Assembly (NCBI RefSeq): GCF_026745355.1
Contig: NC_079206.1
Location: forward strand, 11,314,779 to 11,378,778
Source of the DNA: Beta vulgaris subsp. vulgaris
Taxonomy: Eukaryota > Streptophyta > Magnoliopsida > Caryophyllales > Amaranthaceae
Direction: 5' to 3'
Length of the DNA: 64,000 bases
Under the pieces are notes generated by a model. The model saw nothing but the letters and a program-made list of their open reading frames with translations. It was not told where the DNA came from and searched no databases. A program made the position numbers and the translations under genes. Positions 24,764 through 36,463 of the stretch are shown here, one piece after another (within the stretch, counting starts at the first letter, position 1; every line of letters begins with the position of its first letter).

Positions 24764-26759
24764 ATGGAATATCATTGTACACCATTTGCTCATTTATTTC
24801 CTTGCGGAGTACGAAAATATGATGTGCGAGCACGATTGGTTCATAATTTTGACATCTTCACCTTCACACATCGTGGAGCTTGCAAACAAATTTGGAAAAT
24901 GCTTTTTGTGGATAGTGAGGTAAATATTATAAATAACTCTTATTATATTGGGAAATTTTCTTTCCATTATTACACCCATAATAATTATTATCATTATTGC
25001 TTTTATAGGGTGATGGCATACAGTGTACTGTATTGTCCCCTCATATTGAGAGATTTCTTGGGAGATTTCAAGCAGGCTACATCTATGTGCTCCAATCTGT
25101 ACAGATAGTGCCTGCTGACTACACAAATGACATTGTTGACGATTCCAGACAGATGTTATTGACTGATGCATCTTATGTCATTCTTGAAGATGAAGATGAC
25201 CTTGCAATGCCCACTTTTTTTTGCAAGAGAGTGCCGTTATCTCATATATGGCGTCATGTTGATTGCAGTGACAAATTATTCGGTAAAGTCTATTTATTTC
25301 CAACATATACATGTTGTCACTACGAAAACACATATTTAATGCATGGTGAAGTTTCTCAGATGTCGTTGGAATACTCCTTGATGTATCACCGATTCAACAG
25401 GTTGGAAACAACTCTTTCAAAAGAGATGTTGCAATAATGGATAACACGTACGTGCACATTCTTTATTTAATATCACAATTTATTATTATAGTGCATTGTT
25501 TTTTTTAACTTTATTCTCTCCAGGTGGATCATTATCAAATTAACTGTTTGGAATGATTATGTTCATGTCTTCGGAGATGGACCATTTGACTATGGGAAAC
25601 AACATTCAATTGTTGTCGCATGTGGGCTTCATCTGAAAAATTACCACGGTATGAATAACATCCCTTTTCATACAACAAAGATATTGCTTTTAAATTTGTA
25701 TATGTATATGGTTGACCAAGATTAATTTTTGGAATCATTTATGTCAACAGGGGTATATCTTACGACCGGCTATTACAGCAGAATATACTTAAATACAGAG
25801 AACAAATTTACCAGTTTATTATCTGCATGGTATGCAACATTCAGTTTCACACCAATCAACTAATCAAAAAAATGTATACGCACCTTTATTATGTATATCA
25901 AATTGATTTTTCACATACTATAATTCAGGTATGACACCGAGAAACTGGCACAGAAACGGGTTGCGGCTTTCCGCTCATGTCCATTTGCAATGCATTCATC
26001 AATTGCAGTTTATAATGCCATTCGTACTCGGATATCTAAATTACCTACTATAACGAGTGTAAATAACTATAAACCTTTTCAATTTGTTTATTAGTGGAAT
26101 TATCAATACAAAACAAAATAACGAATATTTGTTGTTTTCTATGATAGGTTCATTATTGTCGATTAGTCGCTCATGTGAGGCGTATTGAGTCACAACCTGA
26201 TGAGATTATTTACGAAGCATGTAATCGTTGTCTAAGAAAAATTGTCATCACCCAAACGGCCTATAAATGTGTACGGTGCAATCTAACAAATGCTGCAACT
26301 ATTCCAAGGTATAAACTTTATAACATTAATCTACATATATTACAAATATTCACAAATCTCTATTAATTGTGTTTTTCCGTTGACAGATTAATGCTTCGAC
26401 TCATTATTTCTGACAAGAGTGGTAAAATGGGAGTAACATTGATGAACGACCTAACTCAACACATGTTGCGGTGTACTCCGACTGAAATCAAATCACTACT
26501 TCAACAGGTTTGTCAAGTACTCCAAACTTTTTTTTACGTATCGTTTTACAACTACAAAATAATATTCTATTAATTGCAGCCTAATGGAAGAGCAGCAGTT
26601 TTCAACAAAGTTATGAAAGTTTTCGGATTCAAAGAATACTCATGGTTTTTACATCCACCAAGTAACACCATGGATATTAATCAGTTCCACACCGTTGATT
26701 ACATATTTGAAGTTGACTGGGCTGATGAGTGTGCGTGGATTTTCAAGAAAATTAGTTAA
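24764..26759 (+). CDS. Helitron-associated RPA1-like single-strand DNA-binding protein
   Basis: Spliced from the ATG near 24764 (MEYHCTPFAHLF) to TAA at 26757-26759. The frame includes FDIFTFTHRG, then after an intron GRFQAGYIYVLQSVQIVP, then DVVGILLDVSPIQQVG, then WNDYVHVFGD, a C-terminal OB-fold with a CNRC...CVRC zinc ribbon (26229-26280), and a last exon ending FKKIS. This layout is that of replication protein A large-subunit relatives carried by plant Helitrons, thought to bind single-stranded DNA during transposition. All intron borders I checked are GT-AG, and I saw no stop inside exons, unlike the neighbouring RepHel. Exon borders in the middle are approximate. Confidence 0.75.
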
Positions 26760-26910
26760 TGTCAACAAAAAAGTAGTTACAAATGCAATTTCAATACTTA
26801 TACTTATTTATTAAAGTGTTTTTAAATACTATTTGATTGTATTTCAAATAATCTTATTCACAAAATGGATGTGAACTTAAATACTAAATTGCATTGCTTT
26901 TTGTTTACTA

Positions 26911-27159
26911 CTCCCTCCGTTTCAAAATATAAGTCGTTTAAGGTTTTTGCACATAGATTAAGAATTTAGTTAATTTTAGTTAGATTTGTATGGGTAATAA
27001 GAATTGACATTAAATATTGTATTGATAATACAAAATAACCTATAAGCTTATCTTGATAATATAAAGTTGCATTTAATCTTACATTGGTATTGTAGAATGC
27101 CTTATATTATGAAACAAATTCTTTTAGCTAAAATGCCTTATAATTTGAAACAGAGGGAG
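26911..27159. mobile_element. Stowaway MITE inside the Helitron
   Basis: CTCCCTCCGTTTCAAA at the left and its inverse TTTGAAACAGAGGGAG at the right, with TA on both sides (26909-26910, 27160-27161). It sits between the RPA gene and the Helitron 3' end, so it inserted later than the Helitron or moved with it. Confidence 0.85.
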
Positions 27160-27192
27160 TACTTAGTAATAATTACGCCTAAAAATGTCATC

Positions 27193-27219
27193 GCACGCAT
27201 CGCGTGCATAAAAAGCTAG
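27193..27219 (+). other. Helitron 3' terminus: hairpin plus CTAG
   Basis: GCACGC-ATC-GCGTGC forms a 6-bp stem with a 3-nt loop, followed after seven bases by CTAG, with T at the insertion point. This is the standard Helitron end (hairpin, CTRR, A-T target). Confidence 0.9.
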
Positions 27220-28790
27220 TTGATAATTGAATGAATCAGAGGCAACACACCCACAACTTTAACCTAATTCTATTTTGTCAAAGCATCTAGCTAGTTTAGC
27301 CAGGTAGCTAGTTTAGTAACCAGGTAAAGAACGAACTCAATAGAAAGAAGTATGAGAAATGTAAATAATTTTTTTTAAAAAGAAAGGATAACATGGAATT
27401 AGAACTAGTTGAACAAGGAGAGCATATATGTAGGCATGTAGCCTAGATTTGGTTGAGGAATCAGGAATCTTCATTTGGGATGCCTACATTGAACTTTTTT
27501 CTTGTGGATGTAACAAAAATAAAGAATAAATTTTAAGGGGAGAATATGACTAATTAGTTGAACCTAACACGTACCCCAACTCTCCTTCTAAAATGTGGCT
27601 AATAAGGATGGCAAGCATGGGTGGAGAAGTGAGTGTAGTGGCGCCACGTGGTGGTGATTGATGGAGGGTTAGTGGTCAAGGTGGTTGGGTTGGGGTGGAT
27701 AAGGCAGCGTCTAGAGTACTAAGGTGAGGCAGCCTAGCGGTGGTGGTGGTTGCATTGATAGTGGTCTTTTTTGTGGGATCAAGTACTTGTACTGAAATCG
27801 GATCCGGACTGAATTGTCATCTTTATGTCAAAGATTTGTAATGGTATGGTAGTAAGAATAAACTATGGAAATGACATGGTATTATATATAGTACACAAGA
27901 CCTTGATGTATGTCGTATTTTTACACATATTTGTTTTAATTACATTTTCATGTTCTATTTGCATGTTGTTTTCATTACACTTACTGTTTAAGCAAAATGA
28001 TTTTTTTGTCTACATGTTTTTTTTTTATGATGCATAATTGCATGCTTCTTCTAATTTCAATTTGAGCATAAAAAAACTTGCATATATAATGAAAATATGA
28101 ATTGGGAGCTTCCTGATGATTGCTAACATGAATGAAATATACTCCATCTCTCTAGAAAACTAAAATTGCCCGCTTTTATATCACCTCTTGAATTGACTAA
28201 TATAGTAATATCACGTTAGTTAGGAATGTACTACTACTTCAGATACATCTAACATTAGCAAATCAAATAAATGAGTCCACTTGTCAACATCCTATTCCCC
28301 TTAATCCCTCTTGAATCGAAACTACAACCAGGTATGTTTTACCTCACACAATGACACAATAATAATGATATAGACCGATAGACGTCATCACGTCAACACT
28401 CAACACACAAAAATATGATAGTTGCCAAAACTTAGGCACATATGTGCAAACCTGACCCTTATTTGTTCATATGCAAGCCAAATCAACATTAACCATTTGC
28501 CTCGTATTCGTACCTTAATTATGTAACAAACAAGTCAAATGGCTCATTATGCCTCATATCACTCTGCTAACTTTTTTAGTGCTATGTATTAGTCCTCGCC
28601 TCTTCGGTAAGTAGGTGTCGGACAAGTCATCATTAAATTGTTGGATGTTAGGGCAATCTCAGATGTTGGTATCCATGTCTATATATAAATAAGTAGCATA
28701 TGGTTTTAAGAGATTCATATATTGTGGGAGAAACAAGAGAGCATATATTGTATATTTATATTGTAGGATTAAGGAGTACTAACCACAAAA
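27220..28790. other. Upstream region of the right P450
   Basis: No gene seen. The stretch from 28560 to 28790 is presumed promoter and leader of the P450. Around 27770-27830, AATCGGATCCGGACTGAATTGTCATC resembles 855-895, upstream of the left copy, and may be a shared repeat. Confidence 0.4.
28680..28690 (+). promoter_or_regulatory. Probable TATA box of the right P450
   Basis: TATATATAAAT lies about 110 bp before the ATG at 28791, a normal plant distance allowing a short leader. Position and sequence only. Confidence 0.45.
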
Positions 28791-31700
28791 ATGTGGATGA
28801 ATTGTGAATTAGGATTTTTATTACTATCTATAGTAATAGTTTTGCCAATGATAGGATTGACATTATGGTGGTGGAATGAGATATGGTATGTAAGAAGAGT
28901 TAAGGCAAGGTGCTCAATATTCAATATCAAATTACCACCTGGTCACTTAGGTTTTCCTTTGTTCGGAGAAACTTTCTCCTTTCTTTGGTTCTTCAATAAA
29001 GCTCGTCGTCCTGATGATTTCATCAACCTCAAAAAACGCAAGTATGTTACCCTCCATAAGTGCCATTAGTTTCACAAAGTCAAATTTTCATCTTATTGTA
29101 TTTTTTTTTTTTTTTGAATATGTGCAATGTAGGATGGTTGTGATGAAATTCATCTTAACTATCTCAAATTAGCAAGTCTAACCGTCTAAATCCTTCCCCC
29201 AAACCTCCAACTTATGTTCCTTAGTCATAAGAATCTAGAGTCCATATTTTTACACGCACCGAATTAATGATAATTAACAGGTTACACCTAGGTACACTAT
29301 GAAGTTCACACCATTATATTTTCGTCTCATTTAGTTCATTGAATAATAGTACATGTGCTTTTTATAAAGTTTTTGGGCCTTAGGAAATTGCCACAAGACT
29401 CAAACTTTAAGATAGTTTGTGCTTGTTATCTATTCACTCAATCTTTACCTCTTGATTCTCTTCAACATTACTCCTTTATAGTTCACTTCATGTAGGATCT
29501 TGTCCTCAAATAGGTTCGGTCCTCACGAAACTTGCAATTCACATCTATTCAATTTTTTCATAAATGAAATAAACTAAGAAGTTGGACTAATGTTGCATTT
29601 TATATGAGCTTTTTATATTTTTGACAATATGGTTAATTTGTTGATAGGTATGGAGAAAATGTGGGAGTTTACAGAACCTATTTATATGGGTCTCCAAGCA
29701 TCATAGCATGCTCTCCTGCTCTTTGCAAACTGGTTCTTAATTCAAGCGATGTATTCAAACAAGATTGGCCCACCGCTGAAGTTTTGGGAACTAATTCTGT
29801 AATAACACTGCAAGGCCCACGCCATGGTGTTATCAAGAGTTTTATTGTGAATTCTATTAACCGCCCTGATTCTCTTGCTCGGTTTTTGCTCCAAGTCCAG
29901 CCCACTATTGTTGAGGCCCTTCAACTTTGGTCACAAAAGCCCAAAATCGTAGCTATTAGCCAATTGCAGAAGGTAATTACTAGCTAGTAGCTACGCCTTC
30001 AACTTCATATGATATGAGTATATGATGGCTTAATTAATTAACTTTTGTTATAAATATTGACATACTCATGTACTATATTTGGTTCATTCTAATTAACAGG
30101 TTACACTTGGGTACACTATGAGGTATTTTTCTGGTTTTGAGGCTAGCACTGATCAAATAGATGTTCTTGAGAAATTATTTGAAGGTGTCAATCATGGAAT
30201 GCGAGCCCTACCATGGAATTTCCCGGGAACAGCCTATCATCATGCCCTCAAGTTATACTATTTCTTAATGCATGTATAGCTAGCACTTATACAACTTGAA
30301 ACATTAAGTACATGCTAATTAATTGTGGTGATGGCAATTAATTTAGAAGTAATTTTATTACAAAAGTATCAAACATTTTCCATATCAATATTCATAATGT
30401 TTGACTTTCTTGATATAATTGCATATGCTAACATTCAGTAACGCAAAAACTATATATAGAGGTAATTGATTATGATGAAAATATGTGAAGAAAAGTAAAC
30501 TAAATATTTGAAATGAACAAACATTAACATATGCATGTATAAGAGTTTTTTTAAAAGGTTTATCGTAAATTATTGATTATTTATTATCATCGACCAAATA
30601 AGTCATTAAGGCTTTTTTAGCTCATGTGTATCACACTCAATAATAATAAATAATATGATTTTCTTTACCCCAAAATAAAATGATTATTTGATTTTCTTTA
30701 TTTTGAGATTAGAAAAGTTATATATGGAACTTCAAAGTTCAAACCACTCATGCATATGTGCTCGCTAGACTCTAGTCATATACTCCCTTTCTCATTGGAA
30801 CAACTTGACAATTAAATCCTTTTTTTTCATAAATATTTCTTGTTAGTTTTCCAAATACTCAAAGATACAAAACAATAAGGAACAAGCCTTTAAATAATCT
30901 ACTCCTTTAGTCTATCTTAACTATCTCACAAGTAAAGTTTTTTTTTGTAAGGTAAACTCTAGTATGAAATAATAACAATGAGCTACATGTGTATGTGTCC
31001 ATGATAAAATCTCTAGTGTCGGAAGAAGATTACCAAGAAACTGAAGGAGGAGCTAGAGAAAAGGAGGCAAAATGACAATAGTGAAGGACGATCACAAAGT
31101 ACAAGTGATTTAATGGATGGATTGATGCATATGAAGGATAAAGAAGGGAGACAATTAAGTGAGGAAGAAGTGTTGGATAATGTTGTGAGCACTATCCACA
31201 TTGGTCATGCTTCAATTGCTGCTGTAACAACATGGTCTCTCTACTTTTTAGCCAAGTACCCCCATGTTCTCCAAAAGCTTCGGGTAATGATCGAATTGCA
31301 TCAATTATGTTATAGACTATTTCTTTAGAAATTATGTCAAAACACATTTATAATTATATATATAAGTGAATTCATATGAGAATGCATGCTTACATAAGAA
31401 ATGAGAATGAATTTTACGCGCTATAATAAGTGATGTAACTCTAACGAAAAAGTGATGTTACTCCAAAAAAGAATATTAGAAAAAAAATTCAAAAAACAAA
31501 AAAAAAAATTGGGCTCAAAATTTTTTAGGGGGATATAACTATAATGAACAAGTATTCTAACTCTACCAATCGTGTGGTTGAGATTCATTCTCATTTCTCA
31601 TGTGAGGAGCATTCTCATGTGATCTTGTTTATATATACTTCCTCCGTTTCTTTTTACTTGCAACGGTTTGACTTTTACACTATTCACCAACTCTACTTAG

Positions 31701-33283
31701 TTTATGTTTGGTGATTTATAGTTAAGGAAAAACATATTCATGTGGGATCTTATTAGATTCGTGTGAATGTATATTTTCTGAATATATATACTTTTTATAA
31801 TTTTTATTTATCGGTAATTAAAGTTATTGATGGTTGAAATTATGCATTGGCAAGCGTGAAAGTCAAACTGTTGCAAGTAAAAAGAAACAGAGGAAGTATA
31901 TCACAAATTCTGGGTATAACTGTTACTCCATAATTCATGGTGCAACAACCTATACCGTTTCTTTTGTAAAATAATTCAAATGACATGAAATAAATGACAA
32001 AATGATATAAGATTCATTTTATTATTTGTATAGTGGTTCATGTCTGATTGAAGTTTATGTCATTATACATGTTACACAATAGAAGTGATTTAACAACATA
32101 CAAAAAATTATGGCAGGAAGAGAACAGGGATATATCACGAGAGAAAAATGGCGGGCACATAACATATGAAGATATTATGAAGCTTAAGTATACAAACAAG
32201 GTCATATAAATTTCCAAATCGAAATTGATTTTCTACTTTATTTCCTTTTAAGATATTCATATAAATTTGACCATAAAACTTAACTATTGCTTATCACAGG
32301 TCATAGAAGAAACAATTAGAATGGCAAATTCTTCCAGCTTCGTTTTCAGGAAAGCCACTGATGATATTGAATTTAAAGGTCCGAAAATAACATATCTACA
32401 AATGGGATCTTAATTGGAATAATATTAGCTATACTTTTCGTTCTATTTATTCCTACATATGTATAAAAAAAGTTTGAGTTGAAATGTTTTCTAAAATGAG
32501 ATACACTTTATTGTTATGTTGCAGGTTACATGATACCAAAAGGTTGGAGTGTTATTGTATGGCTAAGATACCTTCATACTGATCCTTCAAATTTCGAGGA
32601 CCCCATGTCTTTTAATCCAGATAGATGGGATGTAAGTAACATTTTAGCCACATCGATTTTTATTCCGATTCGACATGTGACCTATCATTCACAGCACCTC
32701 AATTTTAATTACTAGACGAGACATCCTTAGTAGTATCATTTGTCTTGCTTATCGTGATGTATATAGATTATTAGAAAAAACTCTTTCTTTTTTTTTTTTT
32801 GGTACCAAAGCAACTAACATAAAAATTAAAGGTTCACAGAAAAAAAAAAAAAACTCTTTCTTTAGTTATACTTGTTTCACTCCAAAATTATTGCAACCTC
32901 ATGCAGATACGACCAAAGCATGGAACATACCTTCCCTTTGGGGGAGGTCCAAGATCTTGTCCGGGATATACGCTTGTTCGATTGAGTCTAGCTCTTTTTA
33001 TTCATCACTTGTCCGTTGGATATAAGTACGTACCTAGCTAACACAGAGTATACAATTTTCTTTCTCTCTTTTTCTACTTGTGTGAAGTATTTACTATTTA
33101 ATAGTATTTTATTGTCGTTTAAATAAAATCATGTTTACATGAATTATTACATTATCAAACTTTTTGAGCGAGAATTTGATTATTTATTGCAGATGGGAAT
33201 TGCTTAATCCTGATTCGAAGATCAACTATTTTTCACATCCATTACCCACTGACGGGGTTGAAATTTCTCTTACCAAAAACTAA
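28791..33283 (+). CDS. Cytochrome P450, CYP85 clan (CYP88/KAO-like), nine exons
   Basis: Exons: 28791-29041, 29648-29972, 30100-30273 (end uncertain), 31017-31283, 32117-32200, 32300-32378, 32525-32631, 32907-33025, 33193-33283; about 498 codons, normal for a plant P450. It has an N-terminal hydrophobic ER anchor (residues 8-27), a LPPGHLGFPLFGE hinge, SFLWFF, FPGTAYHHALK typical of CYP88-like enzymes, K-helix ETIR, FNPDRWD and haem motif [10 protein letters not shown]. Two oddities: the I-helix reads IGHASIAAVTT, with alanine where the family has Glu/Asp before the Ser/Thr, and the expected exon-3 donor after ALK is AAGTT instead of AAGGT. The next in-phase donor (30274) would add LYYFLMH. 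The best family guess is ent-kaurenoic acid oxidase or beta-amyrin oxidase relative; substrate unknown. It could be an ageing gene. Confidence 0.85.
29271..29306 (+). repeat. Duplicate of the exon-3 acceptor and start inside intron 1
   Basis: TAATTAACAGGTTACACC followed by TAGGTACACTATGAAGT repeats, with three differences, the intron 2/exon 3 border at 30090-30124. If used as an acceptor it would give VTPRYTMKF and then a stop after nine more codons. Confidence 0.8.
31638..31896. mobile_element. Stowaway MITE in P450 intron 4
   Basis: CTTCCTCCGTTTCTTTTTAC at the left and its inverse GTAAAAAGAAACAGAGGAAG at the right, TA on both sides. The arms stay paired for about 40 bp. Confidence 0.85.
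32775..32863. mobile_element. Tiny insertion with 16-bp duplication in P450 intron 7
   Basis: AAAAAACTCTTTCTTT occurs at 32775-32790 and 32848-32863. Between them are 57 bases that begin with T, contain GGTACCAAAGCAAC and end in an A run. An A tail plus a long target duplication suggests a 5'-truncated retroposon; slippage is the alternative. Confidence 0.5.
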
Positions 33284-33456
33284 GGTCATTTGATCTAAGT
33301 TTATGAAAATAATAGACGACTTCAAGTATAAATGTATTATTACTAATTTGAAGTTGTATTATAAAAGTAATAATAAACTATATTTCTTTGTGGAAAGGAT
33401 CACCCTTTATGGCTAGATTATGTATATAATTAGTGATTTCAACCACTTTTTTTTAA
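33284..33456. other. 3' region of the right P450
   Basis: A+T-rich, with AATAATAAAC (33368-33377) as a weak candidate poly(A) signal about 85 bp past the stop. A foldback element begins at 33457. Confidence 0.4.
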
Positions 33457-34406
33457 GGAAAAATTGATTTTATCAGTCCTAACTATGGGCGTCCTGATAA
33501 AAACAGTCCCAACTTCAATTTATTATTGTTCAGTCCCAACTTTTGGGGTATTTTACAATAACGGTCCAGGTTAACCATAACCTGTTTAAGAGGTCACCTC
33601 CCCTCCCCTCCCCTCCCCAGCTCTAACCCTCCTTGCCACCTCCCCTCTCCTCCCCTGCTCTAACCCCCCTCTCCCCTAACCCGGCCACCACCCCCAACAA
33701 CCCCATCCCCAACACCCAACCCCCCCTCCCGCTAGTCGCACTGCCCCATCCCCTTCCCCGGCAGTCACACGACCCCCCTCCCCTTCACCGCCAGTCGCGC
33801 AACCCCCCTCCCCTTCCCCGCCAGTCGCGCAACCCCCTCCCCTCCCCGTCCCTTCGCGCACAATTCTCGTCGCCTCTTCTCACTCGTCGTCGCTTCTTCT
33901 CAGTCGTCGGTGTTTGCCTCGTCGCCGTTGCAGCGGTGTTTGCGTGGGAAGGGGAGGGGAGGGGAGGGGAGGGGGGGTTGTGCGGCATTTGCAGAAGAAG
34001 GGGAGGGGTGCTGCGGTAGCTGCAGGGGAAGGGGAGGGGGTTGCGGGAGTGGGGATAGGGGAGGGGGTGCGGCAGTTGCGGGAGGGGACTGCGGGGAGAG
34101 GGAGGGTGGTGGCTGCGGGGAGGGAGCTGGTGGGCTGGTGTTGGTGGTTTCGAGGGAAGGGGCTGGGTGGCAGGGGAGGTCGGGTGGCAGGGGAGAGGAG
34201 GAGGAGGAGGGAGGAAAGAGGACGAAGAAGATAGAAAAAAAGGGAATTTTTTTTTTGGCGAGTTTACCTGCTACAGCAGGTTAGAAACCTGCTGGGACCG
34301 TTATTGTAAAATACCCCCAAAAGTTGGGACTGAACAATAATAAATTGAAGTTGGGACTGTTTTTATCAGGGCGCCCATAGTTGGGACTGATAAAATCAAT
34401 TTTTCC
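33457..34406. mobile_element. Mutator-type long foldback element (copy B family)
   Basis: Arms of about 115 bp are inverted: GGAAAAATTGATTTTATCAG at the left and its complement at the right, continuing through CAGTCCCAACTTCAATTTA. Both sides carry TTTTTTTAA (33448-33456 and 34407-34415), a perfect though low-complexity 9-bp duplication. The left interior is C-rich (CCCCTCCCC, about 33598-33850) and the right interior G-rich (GGGGAGGGG, about 33940-34200). Several open frames cross it but are products of composition. Its arms are unlike those of the elements at 2481 and 36636. Confidence 0.8.
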
Positions 34407-34415
34407 TTTTTTTAA

Positions 34416-36461
34416 TCCTTTTTGGGGAACCGTGGTAAGATGGATTTCCTCTGGACTACCCTCGCACAGGATCACTCACCTAGAGGTCCAACAAACCCTA
34501 AACCCCCTCTCTCAACAATATTGATATTTTGCTTCCACCAAATTTTGAAACTTGATCTCCCACCTTCGATATTGCACACATATATGACTATGGAAAGATC
34601 GTATATACACATATATTTAGTTTCCTAAGGAATCAAAGTTGGTTTAATTTTCAATCATTTATTCTGCAAACTATAAATACGGTCTGGCCTTTTTGGTTGT
34701 GTATCAGTATCACAATAGCTCATGCAGTTGTGATTGGTGAACTGATGATTGTGATGAATGTTCTACTTCTACCCCTTTCTTATGTGCAGTTGTAGTTGTA
34801 CTATGCTGCAGGAATGCATTGGTGAATCCATTTATCCTTGTTCTTAAAGCATGTTTAAAATGAATTGAATCATGTTCCTGATGACTGTAGTCAAATGCAT
34901 TTCTTTTCATAGTCGTCGTGTGTCATCCCAACTCATGCTACGGTTGCGCTGGCTGCTTCACGAATCGATGTAACGGGGATTACCATTGGTTTGCTAGTTA
35001 TATGACTATATGACTTCGTTTGATTTTTATTTTATGGTACTAGTTTTGTTGTTTGTGGTTAGATGTAATAAATCGTGTAGTAGCTACCATCATCAGGGTA
35101 TGGAATTGGAGGAGCAAACAACCATGTTTGATAAGGACACATAATGCATGTTGGATGTTTAGATTAAAAAAAATTGTCTACCCACTGGCAGACTATTCAC
35201 CATAAATAAAGACTTGTTGAGTGTTGTGGTAATAGAATCCAACTTAACATAATTGTCATTTTTTTCAATGCTCTATTAATAGTGGACAGTGAGTTATCTA
35301 ACCGATGATGACGCATTCGGAAAATATGGAGAAAAGCAAGCGCTAATCTCGATCAATAACGAACAGATTTACAAGCGATAAATCTGTAGAAAATCCGGAA
35401 TCCACCAGAAAAGAGTAGGAACTCTGTGATATTATTAAAAGTCAAAAACTGTCTCCCAATAATGACCTAATAATGTTTAAATACTTAACACAAAACCCTA
35501 TACGAAATTAAGGAAGTAATAAAATCTGGAAATAATTAAAATGCTGATTTCGGGCCTTAAACGAACTCGGATGTTTAGTTTGACTCGTTGGCCCGTTCCG
35601 CTTCCAAAAAGGTTTCACAATAAGCAATCGGACTCCGGAAGCCCGATTAGTAGAAATCATTTCAGGCTCTTTTGTCGAACTTCGTTATCGAACTTATCCG
35701 CTAACCTTCCTACATCAGATGAGTAGATGTAGGTCATGTAGCAATGTCCATTTAGACCGTTAGTAATCACTTATCGGCATAACTAACACCAACCAAAAAG
35801 ATTACACCAGAATTCATTGAATATACTAGTAAGATGGACAGGATAGGATAAGATAACGAGAAGGTGCTAGTTTGTGCCGGATCTTCGATGCAACTTCCTC
35901 ATTTGCAATTTCTTAATAAATTGAACAGATCCTGTTGTTGGCTTCTTCTACTTTTTCTACTTTTTTAAAACTCAACCTTCAATTTCCTAGTTCCTACTCA
36001 AATGAGTCACATCCTAACGGCTTAAAGTCACCAAAATATAGATACATTTGCTAAAGTCGATAGAATTTATGGCCCTATGTCTCTAGGTGGTGCACACAAC
36101 ATTTAAAAAAATATCTTAGGAAAATGGATATTCCTTGATTCCATGTGCATAATGCATATAACATGTGGCTTTCCAGTGTCACTAAGACGACGAGTAAATT
36201 TGAGGCTACTCTCTTCAATATGGTCCCTATTTTTACTATTGTTGATGTGCAAAATACTCCTCTGGACTGGAGTGTGGAGTGTGGACCAGCCAAAAATTAA
36301 AGCCTCGCTTTATGCTTATTACTTATTAGCAAGTCTTAAGATGAAGATGAGCGTGTATATATATATAAACCTAACGTGTGACGTTTAACTGCTAAACTGT
36401 GCTTAGCCTTAATTACCTGTCCATTTACTAGCTCAAATGGCACATGTTCATGATTACATTG
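34416..36461. other. Intergenic, no recognised gene
   Basis: Short frames only, none with a recognisable motif. GC content is normal for the region. Confidence 0.5.
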
Positions 36462-36463
36462 TA

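Larger units (their letters stand above)
19900..27219 (+). mobile_element. Helitron with RepHel relic and RPA-like gene
   Basis: A rolling-circle transposon. It carries a Rep/helicase gene relic (19900-24540) and an RPA-like gene (24764-26759) on one strand. The 3' end has the diagnostic short hairpin followed by CTAG and an adjoining T at 27220. The 5' TC terminus could not be fixed and lies left of 19900; the start given is only that of the first coding piece. A Stowaway MITE has since inserted near the 3' end. Confidence 0.85.

Noticed and set aside
33598..34234. Several overlapping open frames of 60-128 codons
   Set aside because: They come from C- or G-rich low-complexity DNA inside a foldback element, on both strands at once, with proline/arginine/glycine-only peptides.
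34710..34910. Minus-strand 66-codon frame rich in His and Thr
   Set aside because: No motif, no leader or splice context, and not supported by any neighbour.
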